Source of the DNA: Thermomicrobiaceae bacterium
GTDB taxonomy: Bacteria > Chloroflexota > Chloroflexia > Thermomicrobiales > Thermomicrobiaceae
DNA: 32,817 nucleotides
NCBI GenBank assembly: GCA_007133615.1
Contig: SLMJ01000099.1
Span: forward strand, 1-32,817
Reading direction: 5' to 3'
This document shows, one piece after another, positions 25,016-32,817 of this stretch. How positions within the stretch are numbered: the first letter of the stretch is position 1; each line of letters begins with the position of its first letter. The position numbers were made by a program, and so were the translations under genes. Under the pieces are notes generated by a model that made no database searches, had not been told where the DNA came from, and saw only the letters and a list, made by a program, of their open reading frames with translations.

Positions 25016-26968
25016 ATGGCGGATAAACGTGCATTGTCGGCACTGACCAGCGACGTGTTGCAAGGACGCATCGGGCGTCGGGATCTGCTGAAACGAGCCG
25101 CGGTTCTGGGCATCGCAGCCCCCACTCTGGCCAGTCTCCTTGCCGCCTGTGAGGATGATGACGGCGATGAAGAGGAAGCTGCTGCAGAAGAGCCCGATAC
25201 CGACGACGAAGACGAAGAACCTGATGAAGTAGACGACGAGGAAGACGAACTCGACGACCTCGAAGTGGACGACGCCGACGTTCCCGAAGATGCGGAGATC
25301 GATCTGGAAGAGGTCGACGATGTTGCTCGTGAACGAACGCTCTTCCTGCGCTGGGGCGGTCAGGAAGGTCGCTTTGTCGACCACGAACTCTGGAATGGGT
25401 ACGCCATCGGCGCCAACCACCAGAACGGCCTCGGAATTCTTTATGAGCCCCTCGCCTTCTACAGTGCTTTCGCCGACGAAACGATTCCCTGGCTTGCCGA
25501 AGACTGGGAATACAATGATGACTCGACCGAACTCACGATCAATCTCCGGCAGGGGATTGAATGGAGTGACGGCGAACCATTCAATGCCGATGACGTTGCG
25601 TTCACGATTAACCACCTGAACGAGATCGGCGCCGAGGTTCGCTGGGGTGTCGACGTTCAGCAATTCGTCAACAACGCCGAAGCAGTCGATGACCACACCG
25701 TCGTCGTCACCTTTGACGTTCCTGCGCCGCGCTTCATGTTCTTCATGACATACAAGTACGACATCGGACTCTACATGATTCCGCGACACATCTACGAAGG
25801 CGAAGACTGGAGCACCTTCACGTGCTTCGATGTCGACGCCGGCCTGCCGGTTACCACCGGACCGTGGGAAGTCGTCTTCTCATCTCCTGAGCAGAAGATC
25901 ATCGATCGCCGCGACTCGTGGTGGGCTGTTGACCAGGGCCTCGTTGATGACCTCCCGCGGGTCGAGCGAGTGGTGTATCTGCCGTTCGGCGATGAAACGG
26001 GCGTCGCTCAGCAGCTCATCTCGAACCAGATCGACTGTTCACTGGACCTGCGACCGCTAACCATTGAGCGCGTCATGCAGGACAACCCGAATATCATCAC
26101 TCACACCGGAACCGAACCGCCGTTTGGTTATGTTGACTGGTGGCCGACGTCGCTGTTCATTAACCACGAAGTCTCACCGTACGATGAAGTCGACGTTCGC
26201 TGGGCGATCAGCAAGTACATCGATCGTGACCAGATTATCGAAGTCGGCTATGCCGGCGCCGGATCTGTTTGGCCGCTTCCGCTGCCGTCCTATCCCGGCC
26301 TTCAGCCGTTCATCGACGAGGTGGAGGACCTCCTCGAAGAGAACGACACGCTGGAATACAACCCCGAAGAGGGTGACCAGCTTATGGAAGCAGCCGGCTT
26401 CGAGAAAAATGGCAACGGCTTCTGGGAGCGAGATGGCGAAGTCTTCGAGATCACCATCAACGGCTGGACAATCTTCAACGACATCGGCCCGATTGTCGTG
26501 GAGCAACTGCGCCAGGCCGGGTTCGACGCCGAGTACGCCAACCCACCGGACTGGGCGGACATGCTCCAGCAGGGGAACTACGAGGCAGGATTCAACGGTC
26601 ACGGAGGTAGTGTCAGCGGTGACCCGTACTTCACCCTCCGCTTGTTCCAGAGCACAACAACAGTCTCACCTGCCGGGCACCAGACTAACTTCACTCGCTG
26701 GGTCAACGATGAGTACGACGAAATCGTTGACGAGATGGCAGTTACGCCGCTCGACGACGAGGAAGCACTCATGGATCTCTGGCGCCGGGCAATGGAGATC
26801 TGGATTCCGGAACTTCCGAACATCCCGATCCAGGAGTGGTATCACCGAATTCCGATGAACCAGACGTTCTGGACTGGTTGGCCGGATGAGAACGACCCGT
26901 ATGTCAACGGCGCTTTCTGGCACCTGACCTTCCAGCTCGTTCTGAATGAACTGGACCCGGCTCAGTAA
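25016..26968 (+). CDS. ABC transporter substrate-binding protein, family 5 (peptide), Tat-type lipoprotein, cassette 2
   Basis: RRDLLKRAAVLGIAAPTLASLLAAC, then a roughly 60-residue Asp/Glu linker; strongly similar to 20499-22439 along its length. Confidence 0.95.
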   Translation: MADKRALSALTSDVLQGRIGRRDLLKRAAVLGIAAPTLASLLAACEDDDGDEEEAAAEEPDTDDEDEEPDEVDDEEDELDDLEVDDADVPEDAEIDLEEVDDVARERTLFLRWGGQEGRFVDHELWNGYAIGANHQNGLGILYEPLAFYSAFADETIPWLAEDWEYNDDSTELTINLRQGIEWSDGEPFNADDVAFTINHLNEIGAEVRWGVDVQQFVNNAEAVDDHTVVVTFDVPAPRFMFFMTYKYDIGLYMIPRHIYEGEDWSTFTCFDVDAGLPVTTGPWEVVFSSPEQKIIDRRDSWWAVDQGLVDDLPRVERVVYLPFGDETGVAQQLISNQIDCSLDLRPLTIERVMQDNPNIITHTGTEPPFGYVDWWPTSLFINHEVSPYDEVDVRWAISKYIDRDQIIEVGYAGAGSVWPLPLPSYPGLQPFIDEVEDLLEENDTLEYNPEEGDQLMEAAGFEKNGNGFWERDGEVFEITINGWTIFNDIGPIVVEQLRQAGFDAEYANPPDWADMLQQGNYEAGFNGHGGSVSGDPYFTLRLFQSTTTVSPAGHQTNFTRWVNDEYDEIVDEMAVTPLDDEEALMDLWRRAMEIWIPELPNIPIQEWYHRIPMNQTFWTGWPDENDPYVNGAFWHLTFQLVLNELDPAQ

Positions 26969-26980
26969 TCAGCGAACAGG

Positions 26981-27011
26981 CCGGGGGAACTGCGGGTTCC
27001 CCCGGTTCTTT
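26981..27011 (+). promoter_or_regulatory. SBP/permease intergenic hairpin (cassette 2), terminator-like/attenuator
   Basis: CCGGGGGAAC-TGCGG-GTTCCCCCGG then TTCTTT; 10-bp perfect stem. Confidence 0.75.
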
Positions 27012-27177
27012 AGGCAACGTTGGAATCGACGCAACTGCACGCATCTGCGCTCCGGCAACACTGTTCCCCGGTCTCCGGCCGGCAGACACAACTGCCAGAG
27101 CGATTTGCATAACCAGGTCAACCGGCTGTTCCCGCTGGCGTGAATGGCGAACGTTCAACCGAGAGTTGAGGGCCCCA

Positions 27178-28182
27178 GTGCGTTTGGATTACGTTATACG
27201 GCGAGTGTTTCTTTTCGTCGTGATCACGTGGCTCGCCGCCACGTTGAACTTCTTCCTTCCTCGAATCTCCGGCCAGGACCCTGTGCGAGAGAAGCTTCTC
27301 CAACAGGCGATGTCCGGTGGGTATGTGCATACGGGTATGGAAGAAATGGTCGCTTCGTATGAGCAGAAGTTCGGGCTGGATCAACCCCTCTGGTCGCAGT
27401 ACATTACCTATCTTGGCCAGATGGCTCGGCTGGACTTCGGCTACTCGATTGCCAACTACCCCCGGACCGTCTGGGCAATCCTCGGCGAATCGGTGCCCTG
27501 GACTGTCGGACTGTTGCTTACCAGCACAGTTCTGGCATTTGCAATCGGCACGGTCCTCGGTGCGCTACTGGCGTGGCCGCGAGCAAACAAGATCGTACAC
27601 GTCCTGTTCCCGCCACTGTTGACGCTATCGGCGATCCCGTACTTCCTGCTTGGCCTTGTGCTCATCTACATCTTCGCCTTCCAGTTGAACTGGTTGCCGT
27701 TGTTCGGTGGCTATACTGCCGGGTCGTTCCCGGAGTTCAGTTGGTCCCACGCGATAGATATTCTGAGACACTCGTTGCTGCCGGCGCTATCGATCCTGCT
27801 TTCGTCACTGGGATTCTGGGCGCTCGGCATGCGGGGCATGATGGTGACCGTCCAGGGTGAAGACTATATGACCTACGCTGAAGCGATGGGGATGAAGAAT
27901 CGCACACTGTTCTTCCACTACGCCATTCGCAACGCGCTCCTGCCGCAGACAACGCAGCTAGGCCTGGCGCTCTCGACGATCTTGTCCGGCGCAATCCTGG
28001 TCGAGGTGATCTTCAGCTATCCGGGCATCGGTACGGTGCTCTATCAGGCGATCCGCCAGTTCGATTACTTCCTGCTGCAGGGGATCATCTTCACGATCGT
28101 CGTCGGTGTGACGTTGGCGACGCTGATTCTCGATCTAATCTATCCGATTCTCGATCCGAGAATCTCGTACGGCCGACAGTAG
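27178..28182 (+). CDS. ABC transporter permease, DppB-type, cassette 2
   Basis: VRLDYVIRRVFLFVVITWLAATLNFFLPRISGQDP; near-copy of the cassette 1 permease. Confidence 0.93.
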   Translation: MRLDYVIRRVFLFVVITWLAATLNFFLPRISGQDPVREKLLQQAMSGGYVHTGMEEMVASYEQKFGLDQPLWSQYITYLGQMARLDFGYSIANYPRTVWAILGESVPWTVGLLLTSTVLAFAIGTVLGALLAWPRANKIVHVLFPPLLTLSAIPYFLLGLVLIYIFAFQLNWLPLFGGYTAGSFPEFSWSHAIDILRHSLLPALSILLSSLGFWALGMRGMMVTVQGEDYMTYAEAMGMKNRTLFFHYAIRNALLPQTTQLGLALSTILSGAILVEVIFSYPGIGTVLYQAIRQFDYFLLQGIIFTIVVGVTLATLILDLIYPILDPRISYGRQ

Positions 28183-28198
28183 ACAGGGGCACCCAATA

Positions 28199-29038
28199 AT
28201 GTGGAGATATCTCCGTCGAAACAAGATTCTTCTGGTCGGTCTGTTCCTGATCGGTTTCCTCGCGGTTTTTACGATCGCCGGATACCTGTTCTGGGATGTC
28301 CAGATGTACCGTCCACTCTCGGCTCCAGCGAACCAGTCGCCGTCGTGGGATCATCCCTTCGGAACAGACCGACAGGGGCGTGATCTCCTCGCAACCATCA
28401 TCGCAGGGACGCCTTTGACGCTCTATATCGGCGTTCTTGCAGGTGCAATCGGCGTCACAGTCGGTACGGTGCTGGCACTCGTCTCTGCCTACTACGGTGG
28501 CTTCTGGGACACCATAATTCGTGGAATTGTTGACGTTGGACTAACAATCCCGGCGCTTCTCGTTCTTATCCTGATTGCGGTGTCGATTCAGGGAGGACTA
28601 TCCGTAACGATGATGGCCGTTGTGGTCGCCTCGTTATCCTGGCTCTGGCCCACCAGAACCATCCGTTCTCAGGTGCTCTCGATCAAAGAGCGCGCCTACG
28701 TACAGATCGCGAAACTCTCTGGTACGAGCGGCCTCGGGGTGATCATCAAGGAGCTACTTCCGAACCTGTTGCCATATATCCTTGCAACGTTCGTTGGTTC
28801 CACAGCCGCAGCAATTCTCGCCTCGGTTGGACTGGAAGTACTCGGCCTCGGACCGATGGATTCACCGACGCTGGGAATGACAATCTACTGGGTTCAGTTC
28901 AACGCCGCGCTCCTGCATGGTATGTGGTGGTGGTTCCTGCCGCCGATCATCGTGATTATCATGCTGTTCGTTGGCCTCTTCGCAACCTCGGTTGGACTTG
29001 ACGAGCTTGCGAACCCGCGTACTCGACGAGCCGTCTAA
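28199..29038 (+). CDS. ABC transporter permease, DppC-type, cassette 2
   Basis: WDHPFGTDRQGRDLLATIIAGTPLTLYIGV; near-copy of 23660-24499. Confidence 0.94.
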   Translation: MWRYLRRNKILLVGLFLIGFLAVFTIAGYLFWDVQMYRPLSAPANQSPSWDHPFGTDRQGRDLLATIIAGTPLTLYIGVLAGAIGVTVGTVLALVSAYYGGFWDTIIRGIVDVGLTIPALLVLILIAVSIQGGLSVTMMAVVVASLSWLWPTRTIRSQVLSIKERAYVQIAKLSGTSGLGVIIKELLPNLLPYILATFVGSTAAAILASVGLEVLGLGPMDSPTLGMTIYWVQFNAALLHGMWWWFLPPIIVIIMLFVGLFATSVGLDELANPRTRRAV

Positions 29039-29070
29039 CGCTCACACGCTTCAAACGCACAGCCGGGCAG

Positions 29071-29099
29071 ACGGCGACTCCCTTGCAGGGTCGCCGTTT
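29071..29099 (+). terminator. Terminator hairpin after cassette 2
   Basis: ACGGCGAC-TCCCTTGCAGG-GTCGCCGT then TTG; 8-bp stem, with an alternative inner CCCT/AGGG pairing. Confidence 0.6.
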
Positions 29100-29211
29100 G
29101 CCTGTCCTCGCGGGCATTCTTGCCGATTACCCGCGCTTGACGCATTCATGCGCCTGCCTGATGATCCAGTGGATTGAGTCGCAGATCGTTAGGACAGGGA
29201 GTAACACGCGA

Positions 29212-30312
29212 ATGGCTTCGAATGGGTTTCCGCCAATCTTCGATGGGCACAACGACACGATTCTCAGCCTGACCGGAAAAGGGTTCAACCCGTTGCCCGG
29301 TGGTCGATCGTTTTTCGAAGAGACTGACAACGGACACATCGATCTGCCGCGTGCAAAGCGCGGCGGTCTGGGTGGAGGGTTCTTTGCTGTCTTCATTCGC
29401 CCACCGGAGCAGGAGCCCGACGAAAATGACGACGCCGAGAACGCGATCGACCGAACCACACGCCAGTTCAATCCCTCCGGCGGCTGGCCTGAACCGATGG
29501 CGATGGACTACGCACAGTCGAAAGCGCTGGAACTTACCGGCCGCCTGATCCGGATCGCCGACGAATCGAACGGTGCGTGCAAGGTTGTTCACTCCGCGGC
29601 CGAGGTCGAGCAATGCATGAAGGACGGTACGTTCGCCATCCTGCTGCATTTCGAAGGGACGGACCAGCTGGACCCCGATGGGTTTGCGCTCGATGTCTTC
29701 CACAAGGCCGGTGTACAGTCGGTCGGTCTGACTCACTTCCGCAAGAACCGGTATGCCGAGGGAGTTCCGATGACGTTCCCGAGTTCCCCGGACACCGGCG
29801 AAGGTTTGACCGAAGAAGGCAAAGAACTTGTCCGCCAGTGCAATGCCCGCAACATCCTGGTCGATGTCTCTCACATTACGGAAAAGGGCTTCTGGGACGT
29901 CGCAAATGTGACTGACGCCCCGATTGTCGCAACGCATTCGAACGCCTGGGAGGTCGCCAACGCACCGCGAAACCTGACCGACAAGCAACTCGATGCGATT
30001 AAGGAGAGTCGTGGAATCGTGGGGCTCAATTTCCACGTCGGCTTCCTCCGCAACGATGGACAGGTCGATACCAACACCCCGCTTTCGGTCATGGCCGATC
30101 ACCTGGATTACATGGTTGAGCGCATGGGCATTGATTGTGTTGCACTCGGCTCAGACTACGATGGCGCGATCGTCCCGGATGATGTGAGCGATTCCTCGAA
30201 GCTTCCGAACTTGATGAAAGCGCTGCAGGATCGCGGTTATGACAACGAAGCGCTGGAGAAGATCGCAAACCGGAACTGGGTCCGCGTTCTTCGAGAAACC
30301 TGGGGAAGCTAG
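29212..30312 (+). CDS. Membrane dipeptidase (peptidase family M19)
   Basis: FDGHNDTILSL, LLHFEGTDQL, ILVDVSHITEKGFWDV, IVATHSNAWEV, VALGSDYDG; ATG 29212 chosen by homology to the N-terminal DGHND motif. Confidence 0.92.
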   Translation: MASNGFPPIFDGHNDTILSLTGKGFNPLPGGRSFFEETDNGHIDLPRAKRGGLGGGFFAVFIRPPEQEPDENDDAENAIDRTTRQFNPSGGWPEPMAMDYAQSKALELTGRLIRIADESNGACKVVHSAAEVEQCMKDGTFAILLHFEGTDQLDPDGFALDVFHKAGVQSVGLTHFRKNRYAEGVPMTFPSSPDTGEGLTEEGKELVRQCNARNILVDVSHITEKGFWDVANVTDAPIVATHSNAWEVANAPRNLTDKQLDAIKESRGIVGLNFHVGFLRNDGQVDTNTPLSVMADHLDYMVERMGIDCVALGSDYDGAIVPDDVSDSSKLPNLMKALQDRGYDNEALEKIANRNWVRVLRETWGS

Positions 30313-30400
30313 CAGTAACCGGGGCATTCAGATTGCTGAGTATCAGGCAAGGGAAGCGTCGTACGGCTAATGCCGCTGGCTCCGAATCTGGAGGACAGTT

Positions 30401-30835
30401 ATGAGTTTGACGCCGCGACATGGAAGACAGGACATCGAAACGATGCGGGATCGTCTGGATCGCCTCCTCGGCGAGGTTGGCGGCCGGACCTGGGAACTGC
30501 TCGAGCGAAGTATGCCGGTTGACGTCTACGAATCAGAAACCGAGGTGGTCGTTACTGCGTCGGTTCCAGGCGTCGAGTCAGAAAAGCTCGATATTCAGTA
30601 CTCTGATGGACTGCTCACAATTCGGGCATCGTCCGAAGAGGAAGAAGAAAAGCAGGAAGGGACCTGGCACGTTCGTGAGCGGCGATCGGGTGTCAGTGAG
30701 CGGACAGTGCCGATACCGCGCTCGGCCGATGTGGATCGTGCCGACGCAACACTCGATAACGGCGTCCTCAGAATCCGGTTCCCGGTTGCCGAGCAGTCGG
30801 ATCGTCGCCGGATTCAGATCAACACCGGGCGGTAA
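30401..30835 (+). CDS. Hsp20/alpha-crystallin family small heat shock protein
   Basis: 144 aa; MPVDVYESETEVVVTASVPGVESEKLDIQYSDGLLTIRA ... RSADVDRADATLDNGVLRIRFPV. Confidence 0.95.
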   Translation: MSLTPRHGRQDIETMRDRLDRLLGEVGGRTWELLERSMPVDVYESETEVVVTASVPGVESEKLDIQYSDGLLTIRASSEEEEEKQEGTWHVRERRSGVSERTVPIPRSADVDRADATLDNGVLRIRFPVAEQSDRRRIQINTGR

Positions 30836-30870
30836 CCCGGCGCCCGACGATTCTGATACGCACCCTCACT

Positions 30871-30900
30871 CCCCGGCAACGGTGTGACCCGTTGCCGGGG
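30871..30900. terminator. Bidirectional terminator between convergent hsp20 and dehydrogenase genes
   Basis: CCCCGGCAACGG-TGTGAC-CCGTTGCCGGGG, perfect 12-bp stem. Confidence 0.8.
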
Positions 30901-30927
30901 ATCTGTTTGGCTCCTTTGATCAGTTGA

Positions 30928-31983
30928 TTACAACGCAGCAATCACGGCATCACCAACCTCGGTTGTCGATGCATTGCCTCCCAGATCACCCGTGAGCGCA
31001 TTCCCGTCTGCGCATACTTTTTCGAGTGCCGAGATGATCCGTTCGGCAGACCCCGGCTCCCCGAGTTGATCGAGCATCATTGCGCCAGCCCAGATTGTTC
31101 CCATCGGGTTGGCGATTCCCCGTCCGGCGATGTCGGGAGCACTTCCGTGCACCGGTTCGAACAGCGACGGTACATCCGGGTCTGCCGCAATGTTTGCGCT
31201 CGGCGGCAAGCCAAGACTCCCCATCAACGCGCCGCCCAGATCGGTGAGAATGTCGGCAAACAGGTTACTTCCGACCACGACATCGAATGTCTCCGGCTTC
31301 GTTATCATCGCTGCGGCGGCGGCGTCGACCAGTAAGGAGGTCACTTCAACGTCGGGGTAGTCGCCAGCGACCTCATTCACGACGTCGTCCCAGAAGGGCA
31401 TGCCGTACTGCATTGCATTGGATTTGGTGATACTCGTCAGGTGCTTGCGACGGCGCTGCGCCTGATCGAACGCATATCGAACCACACGTTCGACGTTAAA
31501 GCGCGAAAAGACTGAGGTCTGCAGCGCAACTTCGTGTTCGGTACCCTGGTGGACCCTGCCGCCCGCTCCGGCATATTCACCTTCCGTATTCTCGCGAATG
31601 AAGAGCATGTCCACGTCGGCCGGCCCCTTGTCCCGAAGCGGACCGCGAATTCCCTGGAACAGTCGAACCGGCCGGACATTCACGTGCAGATCAAACTGCT
31701 TTCGAATCGGCAGGAGCAACCCCCACAACGTGATGTAGTCGGGGACGTCTGGCGGATCGCCTACTGCTCCGAGGTAGATGGAATCAAACGCGCGGAGCTG
31801 ATCGAGACCGTCGTCCGGCATCATCCGTCCGTGCTCGCGGTAGTAGTCGGAGCTCCAGGGAAGGGCAACCCAATCAATCTCGGCCGCATCTCCGAGTGCT
31901 GTCTCGATGACCTTCTGACCGATCGGGATCACTTCCTTGCCGATACCGTCTCCGGCGATAACCGCAACTCGATAACGTGCCAT
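30928..31983 (-). CDS. Isocitrate/isopropylmalate dehydrogenase family, tartrate/D-malate dehydrogenase-like
   Basis: VAVIAGDGIGKEV, FIRENTEGEYAGAGGRVHQGTEHEVALQTSVFSR, NLFADILTDLGGALMGSLGLPPSANI. Confidence 0.9.
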   Translation of the reverse strand: MARYRVAVIAGDGIGKEVIPIGQKVIETALGDAAEIDWVALPWSSDYYREHGRMMPDDGLDQLRAFDSIYLGAVGDPPDVPDYITLWGLLLPIRKQFDLHVNVRPVRLFQGIRGPLRDKGPADVDMLFIRENTEGEYAGAGGRVHQGTEHEVALQTSVFSRFNVERVVRYAFDQAQRRRKHLTSITKSNAMQYGMPFWDDVVNEVAGDYPDVEVTSLLVDAAAAAMITKPETFDVVVGSNLFADILTDLGGALMGSLGLPPSANIAADPDVPSLFEPVHGSAPDIAGRGIANPMGTIWAGAMMLDQLGEPGSAERIISALEKVCADGNALTGDLGGNASTTEVGDAVIAAL

Positions 31984-32149
31984 TAATTCGCCCCTTCAAC
32001 CTCTCCCTTGCGTAACTCTCCGGCCCAGCATAGCGGTTTTCGCAGCATTCCGCGACCACCCGGAGCCGGACCTGTTGACATTTCCAGAAACAACGTGCTA
32101 ATTGAGGCGAACGCGCATCGACGGAAGAATATCGAGAGGGGTTACCCGG

Positions 32150-32817
32150 ATGGCTGAAGAACGCGGCAAGACGATCTCGGAGGCAACAAGAGCGCAACTG
32201 GCCAGCGCAAGCACCGCAACGATCAGCTCCGTGCTGCGCAAGCATGGGTTTAACGAGATGTATCTTGAAGGGCTGCGGGCGCTACACCCGGAAAAGCGGA
32301 TGGTGGGACAGGCATTCACCCTGCGGTTCGTGCCAACGCGGCCTGATCTCGACCCAACTGGTGAGTTCGACAACACGACCAACAAGCAGCGAATCGCGGT
32401 CGAGAGCGTCGGACCGGGAGACGTGCTGGTGATCGAGGCCCGTGGAGATACGCGGGCCGGCACGCTCGGGGACATCCTGGCAACACGCATCTGGCAACGT
32501 GGTGCTGCGGGAATCGTCAGCGACGGTGCGTTCCGGGACACGCCAGGTTTTTCCGAGATCGACATGCCAACCTACAGCAAGGATCAGAACCCGAATCTCT
32601 CAAGTACTGTGCACCATCCCATCGAGATCAACGGTCCGATCGTCTGTGCCGGAGTGACTGTACTTCCGGGTGATGTGATGGTCGGCGACGGGGAGGGTGT
32701 GATCGTCATCCCGGTCGACATGGCAGAGCAGATCGCACAGGAGGCAGACGAGCAGGAACAGCGTGAGGAGTTCATTATTGGAAAGATCCGCGAGGGACAC
32801 TCAATCCTCGGGGTGTA
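32150..32817 (+). CDS. RraA-like family protein (aldolase/decarboxylase-type), reaches the window edge
   Basis: Reading frame open from ATG 32150 to the last base: MAEERGKTISEATRAQLASASTATISSVLRKHG..., GDILATRIWQRGAAGIVSDGAFRD (D-x20-RD). Not in the supplied ORF track because no stop is inside the window. Confidence 0.85.
   Translation, partial: MAEERGKTISEATRAQLASASTATISSVLRKHGFNEMYLEGLRALHPEKRMVGQAFTLRFVPTRPDLDPTGEFDNTTNKQRIAVESVGPGDVLVIEARGDTRAGTLGDILATRIWQRGAAGIVSDGAFRDTPGFSEIDMPTYSKDQNPNLSSTVHHPIEINGPIVCAGVTVLPGDVMVGDGEGVIVIPVDMAEQIAQEADEQEQREEFIIGKIREGHSILGV

Noticed and set aside
25010-25789. 259-aa minus-strand ORF antisense to SBP 2
   Set aside because: Hydrophobic, low-complexity mirror of the Asp/Glu-rich linker codons; fully antisense to a strongly supported CDS.
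26064-26858. 264-aa plus-strand ORF overlapping SBP 2 in another frame
   Set aside because: Arg/Ser/Thr-rich out-of-frame translation within a confident CDS.
29146-30102. 318-aa minus-strand ORF antisense to the M19 dipeptidase
   Set aside because: Shadow ORF; the plus strand has all M19 metal-ligand motifs.
1-32817. CRISPR arrays, transposons, prophage genes, tRNA/rRNA
   Set aside because: None seen: no regularly spaced repeats, no transposase/integrase motifs, no tRNA-like cloverleaf noticed by eye. A tRNAscan/Infernal run would be decisive.

Overview
This is a GC-rich bacterial window with a chromosome-like gene layout. The protein styles (Tat-type lipoprotein SBPs, DevS-like GAF kinase, tandem Usp proteins) suggest a Thermomicrobia-like Chloroflexota, but that is inference only. 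I saw no rRNA, tRNA, CRISPR array or transposase. Left half (about 0.26-13.4 kb): a kinase-fold protein; a GT4 glycosyltransferase; a stand-alone cobalamin-binding protein carrying the CarH-type Wx9EH and ExHxxG motifs; directly downstream, a PAS-PAS-GGDEF protein with a degenerate EAL domain; a 69-aa HTH protein whose Shine-Dalgarno lies inside a long hairpin; two tandem-domain universal stress proteins flanking an OmpR-type response regulator, a GAF-PAS histidine kinase and a ferritin-like protein; a DUF3830-like protein and a methyltransferase. Right half (about 13.5-32.8 kb): a catabolic/transport island with a class-III aminotransferase, two tandem uronate-dehydrogenase-like SDRs, an SMP-30 lactonase, one pair of Dpp/Opp-type ATPases divergent from two tandem SBP-permease-permease cassettes, an M19 dipeptidase, Hsp20, an isocitrate/isopropylmalate/tartrate dehydrogenase family protein, and an RraA-like protein running to the window edge. 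Best candidates for new biology: (1) the CarH-like B12 photosensor module without a DNA-binding domain, next to a diguanylate cyclase; (2) the SD-sequestering hairpin of the small HTH gene; (3) the duplicated ABC cassettes with hyper-acidic lipoprotein linkers, non-homologous SBP/permease intergenic hairpins and a single shared ATPase pair.
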